A stretch of 64,000 bases of DNA from Liriodendron chinense (GCA_003013855.2 PVNU02000424.1:124001-188000), one strand, 5' to 3'. Counted from the first letter of the stretch, positions 11,591-23,489 are shown. The notes: generated by a model from the sequence alone, not told the origin. Program-made: numbers and translations.

Positions 11591-12480
11591 GTGGAAGTCA
11601 CTGGGTTTCAACAATTGAAAGGAGAATATTTCTCGTGCCCAAATTTTGAGAAAGTGTACGCGTCACTTTTGGATAACCTGTCGAGGAGTGATGGTGTCTT
11701 TGTCCTAATCGATGAATTTTTATTTAAAGGCGACAGACTTTGTATTCCCCACACCTCCCTATGGGATTTTTTAGTCTAGGAGCTTCATGTCGGAGTAGCT
11801 GGTCATTTCAGTAAAGATAAGACTATTGCCCTAGTCGAGGATAGGTTTTATTGGCCCAGCATCAAGCGAAACATGACCAAAATCATTGGGCTATGTAGGA
11901 CTTGCCAGTGCCTCACGCTCCATGGCAAGATATCAATATGGATTTCGTGCTTGGGTTATCCAAGACAATCAAAAAGCACAATTACATCTTTGTGGTGGTG
12001 GACCATTTTTAAAAAATGGGCAATTTTCTCCCATGTTCTAAAACGTCTGACGCCTCCAACATTGCCAAGATTTTCTTTGGAGATGTGGTTCGCTTGCATG
12101 GTTTGCCAAAGACCATTGTATCTAATAGAGATGTGAGATTCATGAGTTATTTTTGGAAGACACTTTGGCATATGATGGGAACAAGACTCCAATTCTCGTC
12201 GGCATACCATCCACAAACAGACGACCGAACAGCATTGGTTAATCGAAGTTTAGGAAACATGTTACAATGTCTTGTGGGTGACCATATTAGGACTTGGGAT
12301 TCAGTTTTACCAGTTGCAGAGTTTGCATATAATAGTTCGGTCAATAGGTCGATAGGCATGAGTCCTTTTGAGGTAGTGCATGGTTACAAACCTCAGAAGC
12401 CTTTAGATATCATTCCCATGTCCGTCTCCCATTGACCATGAGAGTCCGCATATGCATTTGCACGACATATTCATGATTTG
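11591..12480 (+). pseudogene. Element D integrase
   Basis: The zinc-binding region ends in RFYWPSIKRNM and LCRTCQC (about 11845-11910). The catalytic core includes FVVVDHF (11990-12010) and IVSNRDVRFMSYFW (12115-12160), where the family's S-D-R-D is S-N-R-D: a catalytic aspartate has become asparagine. SAYHPQTDDRTALVNRSL (12200-12250) carries the region of the third acidic residue, which is also altered. No chromodomain is visible after 12435. Confidence 0.85.
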
Positions 12481-12579
12481 CATGCTAAAATCAAGAAATA
12501 GAGACTGATCTTACAAGACTAGACTCGGATCTCCTAGAACGTTACTGTAGGTTTATTTCGCCAAAGGCGAACTCTTCTC

Positions 12580-12592
12580 AACCGGGGGGAGT
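12580..12592 (+). other. Element D polypurine tract
   Basis: The purine run CCGGGGGGAGT directly precedes the 3' LTR start at 12593 and is the expected primer for plus-strand synthesis. Confidence 0.6.
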
Positions 12593-13764
12593 TAATGAAG
12601 ATATCTGAGCACCATTCAAAGTATACCAAAGGAGGAGGAGAGCTTTGGCCCTAGTTCTAGCATCTCTATGGTTGGATGATCATTATATGGAGCCCGGAAT
12701 GAGTATGTAGACGCGTTGGAAGACCTTAAATGAATGTTTATGCATCTTTGAAGACCCCGCACTGGAAAGATGCATGTGGGCTGCACATAGAAGCTTATTG
12801 GACACATCTAGATCGTTGGATTGAGTGGACGCTCTCGTCGGACTGTTGTATTTCGCGCGTTGGATCATCCGGACCGTTGGGCCATCTTGGTTGTAGACAT
12901 CATGGGACATTAGTTTAGACATCATCGGACATTAGTTTAGTTATTTTCTTATTTATTTTGTGGATAATTTTATGTTTTAGTGGATCAAGGGGGTATTTTG
13001 GATATTTTAGAATTATAAGGGTGTTTTTGTAAAAGCACGCCAATTAATTTATAAAGGGGTGGGCATGTGAACCTTAAAGGATTATTATGAGCTGAATAAA
13101 TAAATAAAAAATCTCTTTTGCTTGAGCAAAGAAAACTTCCTGTGAATAGAGTTGGTGTGATGCCATGGAGTGATTCCAACTTATCATTCTCTCTCATTCT
13201 TCTCTTCAAGGTAGTTCATTTACTTTCCTCTTTCTCATTTACTTTTTCTTTATTCTTCCTCTTCTTTTTCTTTTGATCCAAACCTCAACCCAATCAAACC
13301 CTAACGGTCTAACCCATCCAAACCTCAACCCAACCTACCCCAACCACCCCGGCCTAAAGCCCTATCCATACGGCCATACAAACACACGTGTACGGCTGTC
13401 CGTACAAAAGACGCCCTTGTTTCATGGCCCCCTTGCTTCATTTCCATTGTTTCTCTCTTCCCCCTGACCATTAACCTAAACTCCAAAACCCTAGTTCCCA
13501 AAACTCTAAATTCCCAATCCCTAAACCTAAATCCTCAATTCCCAAGACCTAAAACCCTAATTACCAATTCCCTAGTCCCAAATTAACCCTAACCTACCAA
13601 GACCCTAACAAAGCTAAGGGATACCCTTTGAATTAAGATTAATTCTTATGCTAGCTGAAAGTTTACCTTCCATAGGTCCTAATTGATTCATATTTTGTTA
13701 AATCTGCATTGCGAGATTGTTTATGGCTTTAAAATGGAACATGTTTTGCTACTTAGATTGTTTC
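12593..13764 (+). repeat. Element D 3' LTR, truncated
   Basis: It matches the 5' LTR from its first base (TAATGAAGATATCTGAGC against TGATGAGGACGTCCGAGC). The similarity stops abruptly after ACTTAGATTGTTTC near 13764. About 100 bp of LTR are missing there, and the following sequence belongs to a LINE. Confidence 0.8.
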
Positions 13765-16401
13765 AGTTCCAGAGCTCTATTACCATTTCTCAAGCAATGC
13801 CTCATTATGGGTTTCCAGCTTCTTTATCCCCGCACCTCCTTTCCTAGTTGGCTTGCACACCTCTTCCCTTCTAAGCAAATGAAATTTGTGCTTGTCTTCA
13901 GCTCCCTACCATAAGAAGTCGTGCCTTAGCCTTTCCAACCTATCCAGCACCCTCTTTGGGCACTTGAATAGGGACATGAAGTATATCAGTAAGTTTGATA
14001 AAGCTACCTTGATTAACGCTAGACTTCCTCCTAATGAAAGATGTCAACTCTTCCACTTCGATAACTTCCTTTCAACTCTCCCTAACACCCTATCCCATAA
14101 ATGCTTCGCTGGCTTGTTGATGCATAACAAAAAACCTAGGTTACATCGAAGGGAAAGACCCAACCCTGCATCTGAATGTCTCCACCAACTTTACCACCTC
14201 CTCTCTAAAGGTACCTACACCAACATTTCACTTTTGAGATTGTTCACTTTTAGACCCGATACAGCTTTGAAACATCGAATGATTTTCCTCAAGTTGTCAA
14301 TTTTGGCTTCTTCTATGTCACAAAGAGCAGAATATCGTCAGCGTATTGAAGATGAGAAATTTGGCGCCCCGCATTATCCACATAAAATCCATTTATGAGA
14401 CCTACCGCCATGCCCCTATCCAACATCTTTCTCAAAGCCTCCATCACCACTACACACAAGAATGGGGACAACAGGTCATCCTGTAGCAACCCTCTAGAAG
14501 CTTTGAAGAATCCTTTAGGAGAGTCATTCACCATGACTGAAAATTTAGCTGACCAAATACAAGCCTGGCACACCCTCCAACGCTAACCACTCCCTAACCT
14601 TCCTAATATATAATGCAGGAACTTACAATCCATGTGAGCGTAAGCTTTTTCGGTATCAAGCTTGCATATGATACCTTTCTTGCCTTTCCAGTTGCACGAC
14701 TCAATGCATTCAAGCTACTAAGGCACTATAAAAAAAAATGTCTGCCAGCTACAAGGGCACTTTAAGCATCCAAAATAATGAACGCCAACACCAAGCAAAC
14801 CAAGTGACCATGACTTTAGCTAGGATTTTATAAGGCCCTCCCACCAAGCTGATGGGCCTAAAATCCATTAAACTTTCCGCCCCTTATGAATAAACACAAT
14901 TAAGGAAGCCCCCAACTCGGACGCAAGTCGACCACTCTCACATACTTCCACCCCCAAAACTTCGGACTTGACCACTTCCCAAAAACACTTGAAAAAACCA
15001 AAAATCCATTGGAAAACCATCTGGCCCCGGCGCCTTGTCCCTTCCCAAATCAACCATTGCTATCTTAATTTCCTCCTCATAAAATGGAGCTTCAAGACTA
15101 GCAACCACCTCTTTTGGGATCGTCTTAAAAGCAAGGCCATCTATCTTCAGCCTTACCAACTCACGTGTGACAAGTTACTTGTAAAACAGAACTACTACCA
15201 AGTACACCCTAGACTTTTCCTCCAATCTTACCCCGTCCACCACCATGTTATGGATTATGTTGTTCCTCGCCCTTGCACTTGCGACAGCATAAAAAATAAT
15301 AAAATAAAATAAAAATTGTGTTCTTATTGCCCTCTTTTAGCCATGTGGCTCTTTACCGCTGCTTCCATTTAATTGTTTCTTCCTTCAACCGATTTTTCTA
15401 ATCAAGCGCCAAAGAATCTCTCACTAACTTCGCTTCCAATAATTCCATCGCCTCTTCCTTAATGTCAAGACTCAAGAGCTTGGATATCAAAAAGGATTCT
15501 TTCTGCTTCCCAATTCCCGAGCACCTCCTTCGTCCACACAATGATTTTTCCTTTTAGCAATTTAAGTTTCTGAAATAGAGAAAATCCCACACACCCCTCC
15601 ACCATGAAAGACTACCACCACTCCTTCACTTTCTCGATGAACCCCTCCACCTCAAGCCAAATAAGCTCAAATCTAAACAGCGTCAGCCCCCAATCATTTT
15701 CCTTAACATCAAGCATAATAGGGCAGTGATCTAAAATGGGACTCAAAAACCCGTTTTGAGAAACGGGGGAAATCTCTCCACCCATTATGGAGAAACTAGG
15801 AACCGATTTAGCTTCGACTTCGTCACCCTTTCTTGATCGTTGGACCACATGAACTTTACATCACCCATAGGCAAATCCACCATGGCACTTCTATTTAACC
15901 TGATTGAAGAACTCCCTCATGCTTCGATTAATGCAACCCCCTCCCAACTTCTCAAAAGAAAATCTTACTATATTGAAATCACCCCCCACACACCCTGGCA
16001 GCTCTCACCTCTAGCAAATGGAGTTTAATTCGACCCAAAACTAAGCCCACTAACAGGGAGAATTTGGGCAACACACCGCCGTGAAGACCTAATGGAATCT
16101 GGAAGTTGAATCCCTTAATAGAACAAAAGCCAAGAATTGACCAAGTCACCAGTCCTTGCGCCACCAAAGGCCAGCATCCCAAATTATAGCAATATTGCCC
16201 GCTATCGCTACTACGTCTTGCGCCAACCAGTTTTTAGGCTAACCTCTCCAAATCGCATTAACCACCGTCTAGCACAAAGACTGCATTTTGGTTTCCTAAA
16301 AGGCGACAATCTGAGCCTTGAATTTCTTGCAAACAACCCTGATCTGGAGTCCTTTCTAAGGACACCCCAGGCCCCCTCACGTTCTAACTAATGATCTTCA
16401 T
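13765..16401 (-). mobile_element. L1-type LINE ORF2, decayed and 3'-truncated
   Basis: Read on the minus strand, ORF2 starts at ATG 16401 as MKIIS-stop-NVRG, the N-terminus of the endonuclease domain with its tryptophan changed to a stop. Then come ETKMQ (about 16285-16300), LDHCPIMLD (about 15710-15740) and the RT entry LGRDKAPGPDGFPMDF (about 15000-15050). The RT core is GLLQDDLLSPFLCVVVMEAL (14430-14490) with the catalytic QYADDILLF (14313-14340). The post-RT part (KPTRKGGAGIKKLETHNEAL-like) runs into 13770 and is cut there. Several stops and shifts are present. Confidence 0.85.
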
Positions 16402-17620
16402 TGAATACCTTTCCTCACCCCTCTGCCCTTATCCACCCCTTAGACAAACCTCCATCCCTGAAATTAACAGTGGACACCAAGTTCTTCAGCTCTCTCCTTC
16501 CTTTGATAACTCTGCCCCCATTATCCTGGCCCAATTCTTGGGCTTTAAAATTTTCCCTTTCCTCCACAAATTGAAAAAGGGTAATGTAGCCATCCTCACT
16601 ATCCCCGAAAGTGACTCCGATCAGCCTCCTGACGTGCCCTAAAGCATCCTTAATCCATCACATTCCCCTGACCATCGAAACTGGACTTTCATCTCCCCCC
16701 AAACAGGCATTGAACAACCACATGACTTAGCCCTCTTGCACTTGATAATCTCACTTGCTCCACCTACTACCTGCAACGGAGGAATATCCATGGCCTCTAA
16801 TAGTATATTGTCCCTTTCCTAGACCTCTTGGACTTCCTGGGCATCAACCACCAAGCACTGAATGCTGTGGGCATGGCCTGGATCCCTCGGACTCTACATC
16901 AGTTTTGGGCTTCCGCCACTCCAGAGTCCTATAGAACTGCCAAAGCCCTACCCTCACAAGGACTAATCTCCACCTCTGCTAGCGCCACCGCGACATCCTC
17001 ATAACCATCGCCTGAAGCCATGGATGAAGATGGCCTCTCCCGAACAGATCCCAGCTCCCAGCTATTGCATGCCACTACCTGGAACCGGCCTAGGGAGATA
17101 AAGAAGAGGCCCAGCTTGAATCCCTTATCAAATAGAGCAAAAGAGGATTCACGAGTGTCTTCAATTAATAACCGGTCCAAGTGCGAAGAGACTTCGTTCA
17201 GCTTCACATGAACACCCTCGCCTCCATGATTGAGGCTGGAGGCACTAACCTGGACACCCGTCAGCTCGAGCAAAACATCTTCGACAGCTGTCATCCCACG
17301 TCCCCTACTCCATCCACCCTCTCGCTGGCAATGACAGTTACCAAGACATGCATCGCAACTACGCAGATGGAGCCAGCACAAGCCCTAAGAGACAGTGATG
17401 AAGACCTTAAAAACTGCCTATTTTGAACTTTCTGCCTTCTTTTAGCCCCAGTTTTAGTGTAGCAACCCTTAACCAATTCCTTATGCCAATCCAGATTTGT
17501 GTACCTGCAACCCCTGATCCGGTCATTCATCTCAGCCCCCATCAGAGCCAAATTCCAGCCTGAATCTGCCCAATTATTACCCGCCTCAACTCCACAAGTT
17601 TATGCCCGCCAAGAGTGGAT
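16402..17620 (-). mobile_element. Probable 5' part of the same LINE (ORF1 region)
   Basis: It lies directly upstream of the ORF2 start on the minus strand. A frame at 17381-16929 is open for 150 codons but shows no domain I recognise; a piece near 16700-16750 (RAKSCGCSMPVWGEMKVQFRW) could be an ORF1 tail. The assignment rests on position and orientation only, and the upstream limit is uncertain. Confidence 0.4.
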
Positions 17621-18200
17621 TTTGGTATGGTCTTAGATGGTCAATCAGAATCAAATTGATGTTATGATGGCCATGTTGTAGATGAAGAAATAGATGTGGG
17701 AGATAAAAATTGATCTCAAAGTTTAAATATGAGATTTAGTAGATTGCCCTGCTGCAGAGGAGAACAGTGAGAAAACTAATTCCAAGTTCCAACCATAGAA
17801 CAAACCAAGGCAAGAGGGATATATGGAGTCGGGAAATCACCTCCAAGCTTCAAACGCCAGGTAGAGATGATCCCAGTTATGGATATGAGTACAAGACCTA
17901 CTTAGGGTATCAACCGCCTCGATACACACAGCAAAGACCAAGGCTGTCCATGGCCCCTCATCGTGATTATCCTAATTATGCAGAAACAATGCGGATTATC
18001 GATGCAAGGTTGCCCATGGCCTCATCTCATGATTATCCTAATTAAGCAGAGACAATGCCAATTTTATGGACACAAGTGCAAGACCTACTAAGGGTATCAG
18101 CAGCTTCAACACTCAACAACAAGGACCAAAATCATCCATGGCCCCTCATCATAATCATCCTGATTATTTTCATACTTAGCGAATTTTCCACCACAGATTC
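17621..18200 (+). other. Unassigned segment with internal direct repeats
   Basis: A plus-strand frame at 17767-18045 reads YGYEYKTYLGYQPPRYTQQ and contains repeats. The words CATGGCC(CCTCA) and TGATTATCCTAATTA occur at about 17950, 18015 and, degraded, 18137, and CAAGACCTACT occurs twice. The frame then decays through a stop. It could be a duplicated exon remnant of a host gene or part of an element; I recognise no family. Confidence 0.35.
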
Positions 18201-18361
18201 TGTACATTGACCTTCTCGTCCACACTAGTTTTCTTTCTTTGATCCTAGTTAACATTAATGGGCCCACGTAATTCCCAGGCAATGAAGAACAAACGGTGGG
18301 GCCGACATGCTCATCTAAAGAGAAATAAAAGACGGTAAAAGGAGGAAGGAAGAGGACGTAC

Positions 18362-18599
18362 CGAAGGAGGTGTCATCCATCTTGAGGACGGAGATTTTCA
18401 TGGCGCTGCCCATTTCCAAGCTTATTAAGGTTTCGACATCGGAGAGAGATGGTTTCTTCGGTACGTCGGAGAGCACGGGATCGTCGAGGAGGGCGGAGAG
18501 CATGGACTGCAACCTAGCCTTCTTCAACGCATTACTGCTGCTGCTACTGCTGCTGTAGCCAATTGAATTCTCGGCCTTGGAGGAGTTGGAGGATTCCAT
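18362..18599 (-). CDS. SNRNP25: U11/U12 snRNP 25-kDa protein, first exon only
   Basis: Minus-strand ATG at 18599 opens a clean 79-codon frame: a serine-rich start (SSSSSSS coded by a CTG-type triplet run), KKARLQSMLSALLDDPVLSD, then KKPSLSDVETLISLE and GSAMKISVLKMDDTSF. From memory this matches the N-terminus of plant U11/U12-25K (SNRNP25), a ubiquitin-fold protein of the minor spliceosome that helps recognise U12-type introns in the nucleus. The frame meets a GGTACGT donor (intron starts at 18361), which leaves a phase-1 codon just before the ubiquitin fold. The remaining exons should lie at lower coordinates, but I cannot find them; that side is full of transposons. Either the first intron is huge or the locus is truncated. 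Confidence 0.75.
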
Positions 18600-18830
18600 G
18601 GCCGTTCGAACGATGAAGATAATGAAATGAGAGAAGGAATGAATGGAGCCGTTTTGGGGTTTCTTCTTCTTCGGAAGGAGAACATGATCACCTACAGCGA
18701 AGGTAGCTCAACTTGCGATATGGTACCATCTTTCCCGGCAACACGCCAGTTGGGTAGGATATCGGCACCATTAAAGCAGTCGGCCCCACCCAGACAGACG
18801 ATCGCCTGGCACAAAAATCAGGTTGGACCA
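18600..18830 (-). promoter_or_regulatory. Probable 5' UTR and promoter region of the snRNP gene
   Basis: This is the space upstream of the ATG at 18599 on the minus strand. It is fairly GC-rich, not obviously repetitive, and ends where foldback-type sequence begins near 18830. No convincing TATA box is visible, which is common for housekeeping genes. The role is inferred from position only. Confidence 0.35.
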
Positions 18831-19500
18831 CATATCAGGTGGGCCACACTGTGGGAATCAACGGTCACTCGCTGGTTTGACTTATCATACAGACTGGCCC
18901 ACCTAGTGAGCAGACCGGCCTGGACTCGGTTTCGGTAGTGACCCCTCGGTCCCGTGCTGGTCAGTGTTGTAGGCTATCATGATGCATGTGTCTTATCCAT
19001 GTCGTCCATCCATTTTTTCAGCTCATTTTAACGAGCGCGACTTGTTGCAACCACTTCAATGTATACATATCCACACCGTTCATCTGTATTTTTGTTTTTT
19101 GTTTTTCTTTTTTTTTGGTTGAGGGCGTGATCAAATGAAGTAGATACAGATTTCAGATAGACCACACCACCGGAAACAGTAATTATTGGCCATTAAAAAC
19201 CTTTTATAGGCCACGAAACTTTTGTGTAAGGGTGATATTTGTTTTCTGCTTTCATAAAGGTTTTATAGGCCACAAAACTTTTGTATGAGGGTGATATTTG
19301 TTTTCTGCTCGATAAAGGTTTGTGTGACCTTCTCAACAGGTTGGACAGTCAACAAACATTAAACATTAAGGAGGACCCTAGAAAGATGTTAATGTCGGGC
19401 ATTCAACAACCACTTTTTCCTATGGAGTGGTTCACTTGAATTTTATATCTACTTCATTTTTTGCACCATGCCCTAAAATAAACAGGATAAAAAACAGATA
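18831..19500. repeat. Foldback-family sequence, partial copies
   Basis: Contains common-body blocks: CAGGTGGGCCACACTGTG, GTCCATCCATTTTTTCAGC, CACACCACCGGAAACAG, CATTAAAAACCTTTTATAGG and GGTTGGACAGTCAACAAACA. A segment with TTTATAGGCCAC(G/A)AAACTTTTGT and GATATTTGTTTTCTGCT occurs twice in tandem (about 19200 and 19260). No intact termini were found. Confidence 0.5.
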
Positions 19501-19518
19501 AATCGACTAGATATATAA

Positions 19519-19731
19519 TGAATAGAGCTGGACACGAACTGAGTTTGATTGGTCAGATTGTTCGGATTGACTTGGTAAAACTCGGTCTGAATAGAAAGTT
19601 TGTGTTCCAACGAAGTTCGAACAAACAAGGTCTCTTCGAAAAAAATCGAGTCGGTTTCGATCACAACTCTATTCAACTTGAACTCGACTCAAATATTAAC
19701 GAACTTGACTCGGCTCATTCGTTTGACTTGG

Positions 19732-19735
<4 letters not shown>
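19519..19735 (+). repeat. hAT-like element, left part
   Basis: Starts near TAGAGCTGGACACGAACTG, which matches the inverse of the right end TAGAGCTGTACATGAGCTG at 30719-30737. The interior is rich in ACTCG/CGAGT words. The right part is missing, replaced by a TA microsatellite. Confidence 0.45.

Positions 19736-19792
<57 letters not shown>
19733..19792. repeat. (TA)n microsatellite
   Basis: About 30 TA units. Frames across it give only I-Y repeats and are not genes. Confidence 0.95.
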
Positions 19793-19797
<5 letters not shown>

Positions 19798-20318
19798 GGT
19801 AGTATGAGGTCAACCTCATAGGAACTTCCCATGAGGTCTAGCTGTGTGAGCCCCACCGTGATGTGTGTCGAACATCTACTCCATTAGTTAGATGCACCAT
19901 TCAATGGTGCCCCACGGGCTGAAAAAATAGGTCAATCTATGACTTACATGGACCACACCACAGACAACAGTTGGGAAGGGTTATCTGCCCATTAAAACCT
20001 TCATGATCGTTGATTGGGCCCATCGAGATGTGGATCACAAATCTAACCCATCCATTATGTGTGTTCCTCTTGTATGAGGGGTCAGACAGGGTTTCAGGCA
20101 CATCCAAAACTCATTTGGGCCCCACCAAGTGATTTTAAATATTTTAGGCATATCTTCACATGGTTTTAGATGGTATGGCCCACCTGAGTTCCCTATACGA
20201 CTGATTTTTAGGGTATCCCATGACCTAAAGGGGACCCGTCAAATGCATGGTGTTGTGTTGATGTTTGACACACATCACGGTGGGGCCCACACAGCTCGAC
20301 CTCATAGTACCATTTCCC
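19793..20318. repeat. Foldback element of the GAGGTCRAGCT type, copy 1
   Basis: The left end GAAATGGTAGTATGAGGTC and the inverted right end GAAATGGTACTATGAGGTCG are nearly identical inverted repeats. Inverted CCCCACCGTGATG blocks follow on both arms. It is flanked by TA and TATGTG repeats, consistent with TA-directed insertion but not proof of it. Confidence 0.75.
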
Positions 20319-20347
20319 ATATGTGTGTGTGTGTGTGCGCGCTCTCT

Positions 20348-20868
20348 CGACCTCCTGGGAAGTTCTCATGAGGTCGAGCTGCGTGGGGCCCATTGTGATG
20401 TGTAATGGGCATCCACACCATCAGTCAGATGCAACATTCCGTGGTGGGCCATGGGCCAACAAATCAGGCCTTTTCATGACTTGGGTGGGCCACACCATAG
20501 ATAACAGTTAAGAGTGGATATCCACCCATGGAAACCTTTATGATCATTTATAGGATCCACTTAGTTGTGGTTGAGAAATCTAGCCCATCCATTGTGCGTG
20601 GCCTACTTAAACAAGATGTCACACAAAGTTTTAAACGTATCCAAAACTCAGGTGGGCCCCAATAAGTGCCTTTAGATGTTGTAGGCATGATTTTACAGTC
20701 TTTTAGTTGGTGTGGCCCCACTAAAGTTTCAGATATAGCTGATTTTTAGGATATCCCATAAGCAATAGGGGACCCACCAAATGCATGGTGTGGATGCCCA
20801 TCACACATCACAGTGGGGCCCACACAACTTGACCTCATGGGAACTTTCCATGAGGTCGAGCGCGCATA
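20348..20868. repeat. Foldback element of the GAGGTCRAGCT type, copy 2
   Basis: The left arm GGGAAGTTCTCATGAGGTCG and the right arm ending GACCTCATGGGAACTTTCC with GAGGTCGAGC are inverted. The same common body as copy 1 lies between. A short AT repeat (20869-20882) follows. Confidence 0.7.
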
Positions 20869-20889
20869 TATATATATATATATGAGAGT

Positions 20890-22720
20890 GACCTTACCTT
20901 ATTTACTGTCTTAAGGTGCGGCTAGTTGAAGTGGGCCTCACCTTAATGTTTAAGCGAAATCCACCCCAATCACCAAGTGACTCACCCTAATTTAACCGTA
21001 GGGCCCAAACATCAGCTAAATCAATGATTCAAGTGGGTCATTAATTCAGGTGGCTATGGTGTAGGTTAAAGTCTTGCATTTCTAAAACATATAGCCAAAA
21101 ACGTATGCAATGGGTTAAACACCAACACGATTAGTCTGTGACCATGGGTCCTCCTTGATGTATGTGCTCTATATCCAATCCATCCATCCATTTTGCAAGC
21201 ACATTTTAGGGCATTGACCCAAAAAATGAACTAGATGGAAATCTTAGGTGGACTACAACATAGGAAATAACAATGATTGAATGCCTATCATTAAAAACTT
21301 TCGGAGCCCACCCATAATGTTTATTTGCTATCTACACAAACCATTAGATTGTAAACTAAAATTTACGCTTGGGTACCCAAAAATCAGGCCCATACGTATA
21401 TAGGAGGGCCATACTAAGAGAAACAGTTTGGAGGGTAAGTGTTGCCTTACACTGTTTCCAATCTTGTGGGCCACCTTAACCATTGTTGGGGATGATTTGA
21501 ATTTTGAAGACTTCTGTATTTGCATTGATTCACCAAATCAGTTGCTATGTTGGTTATATTATTTTATTATGTTATTCAATTGTTATGTTGATCAGATACT
21601 TGCTTCCATAGATTAATTCACTATTTCATTTTGTTATGTAGGGAAGGCACTCATCATACAGAGAGTATTGATTAGTCAAGGGTTCGCTTCAGTCTTCACT
21701 CTTCCCTCATAAGGTGATCAAAAGTATGAACATTAACTATCTATGTTATAGTTTTTTATTTAGTTAGTTAAAAACTTTAATGATTTGTCATTTATGATTT
21801 GTGATATGTAATTTGTGAACAAATTGATACTCACAACTTAGTAGTAGAAAAAATATTTTAAGTGAAAAAAAATCAAATTGTTTGAACACATAAAATATGT
21901 CTGAAATTCATATGTTCAAACATGTTCGAACATGGGCTGGGCCAAACCAAACCGAGTTTGAACAGAACCACCTTGTTCAAATGTTTGTTCAAACATTGTT
22001 TGAACACACTGACTCAAGCAGCCGAATGATCCAATCTGGTCCATGTTCGACTCATATCAAATCGTTGCCCAACTCTAACAATGAATGCATCAAGGTAGAC
22101 CATAAGGTCAGATCCCACCTTTGGGACAGTGGTAGACTGATTGAAGATAACCTCATTTCAACACTAAGGTCGTAATATCGATTCCCAACATGAGGTGACT
22201 GAAATTGAAGTGTGACTAACAGTGTGGGTGTGTGCTAACCCAAAATAAAAGAAAAAAAAAAATAGAAAGGTCAGGGTCCCACCTGCTTTGTTGGTCTGTG
22301 GTTGGAGCCAAGCAGCACTCTATTTTAAGGCATGAGCTGAGTAATGAGGCAAATCAAAATATTAGGTGGACCACCACAGAATCCACTAGTGATTGAAAGC
22401 CCACCATTAAAAACTTCCAAGAACCACTATAATGTTCGTTGGCATTCAACTTGTTGATTAGGTCACGTAGGCTTAGATAAAGGGAACGCAGGTCACATAG
22501 GCTTTAGACAAAGGGAACACACAAATATCGACCCTCCAGCCCTGTAGAAGTTTTTATTTTTATTTTTTTAATGGTGATCTACCTCATTTGTTGGACTTGT
22601 GTCCTAAAATGAGTGGCAAAAATGGATGGAAGGCATTAACAGAAAACATATATCGTGGGGCCCATAGTACCAAACTCAGTACTGCAGTGGTCACTGCCAA
22701 ATCGGAGTCCGATCAGCCTC
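20890..22720. repeat. Mosaic of partial foldback and hAT-like copies; no gene
   Basis: Foldback-body words occur at about 20925-21090, 21140-21480 (ATCCATCCATTTTGC, AATGTTTATTTGC) and 22265-22690 (GTGGACCACCACAGAATCC, ACATATATCGTGGGGCCC). At 21900-22080 words such as TGTTCAAACATGTTCGAAC and GGGCTGGGCCAAACC recall an hAT-like family. At 21480-21880 I see nothing but AT-rich sequence. Open frames here are short and show no family. Confidence 0.45.
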
Positions 22721-22910
22721 CATGATGAGGCCCTAATCTTTTTTTCATTTTTTTTTTCTTCCTGATCTTATCTCTTCCTTCTCCATTTCAAATTACCAAA
22801 CACTTTGCTGGTAGGAGTTGGGATGAAAAGGACGTCTTTGATTTACTTACAAAAAGCACTCGGCTTGTGAAAACTGGCCTTTACGGGTCCCTGCCGGTGC
22901 TTCCATCAGG
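22721..22910. other. Short spacer, nothing recognised
   Basis: T-rich run at 22740-22760 followed by non-repetitive sequence; no gene or element termini seen. Confidence 0.4.
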
Positions 22911-23462
22911 CGATTAGGTGTTATCCGGGTAACACTCGGGTAACACTCGGGTTACACCTTAGTGAATGCTACCCTTACTGTGCGGGGACCACCTTGATGA
23001 ATATTTTGTATATCCACGCTGCCCATCTGTTTTTTAAGCTTATTTTAGAACGTTATCCCAAAAATTAATCATATCTAAATCTCTGGTGGACCACACCACT
23101 AGAATAAGTGTTAATGACCATTAAAAACTTTTGTAGGACACAAAAGTTTTCGATCAAGCTTATCTTTGCAGTTTTCTATTGATTCAGGTCTGTTTGACAT
23201 TATAAACGGGTTGGATGGCAAATAAACATTACGGATCTGCTTACAGTGAGCCCTTGGAAGTTTCTGATGGAGGGCATTCAATCATCATTGTTTCCTCAGG
23301 TGTGGTCCACCTGACATTTTTATCTTCTTAAATTTTTGGACCATGAACTAAAATGGGATGGAAAAACAGATGGACGGCGTGGATATACAACTCATCATCA
23401 AGGTGGGCCCCACGGTAAGAGTAACCCCCACTAAGGTGTTACCCGGGTAACACCTAATCCGC
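22911..23462. repeat. Complete foldback element of the GGTGTTACC type
   Basis: The left end GCGATTAGGTGTTATCCGGG and the inverted right end of GTGTTACCCGGGTAACACC plus TAATCCGC form long inverted arms, each with its own small palindrome CCGGGTAAC/GTTACCCGG. Inside come inverted GTGGGGCCCACCTTGATG-like and GGATATAC blocks, and a centre with GTGGACCACACCAC. It is the single-copy form of the unit arrayed at 32319-35284. Confidence 0.8.
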
Positions 23463-23489
23463 TCCCTAACGTGAGACCTTTTGGGGGAA

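Larger units (their letters stand above)
5990..13764 (+). mobile_element. Element D: decayed Ty3/gypsy LTR retrotransposon
   Basis: The layout is 5' LTR, tRNA-iMet-type primer site, gag, protease, RT, RNase H, integrase, polypurine tract and truncated 3' LTR, the standard Ty3/gypsy order. Integrase after RNase H and an iMet primer site fit a chromovirus-type lineage, but no chromodomain is visible. All coding parts have stops and frameshifts. A Mutator-like element of about 950 bp interrupts gag. The right end is lost at the LINE junction, so the target duplication cannot be tested. Confidence 0.85.

Noticed and set aside
19518..19821. Frames with long I-Y repeats
   Set aside because: They arise from a TA microsatellite.
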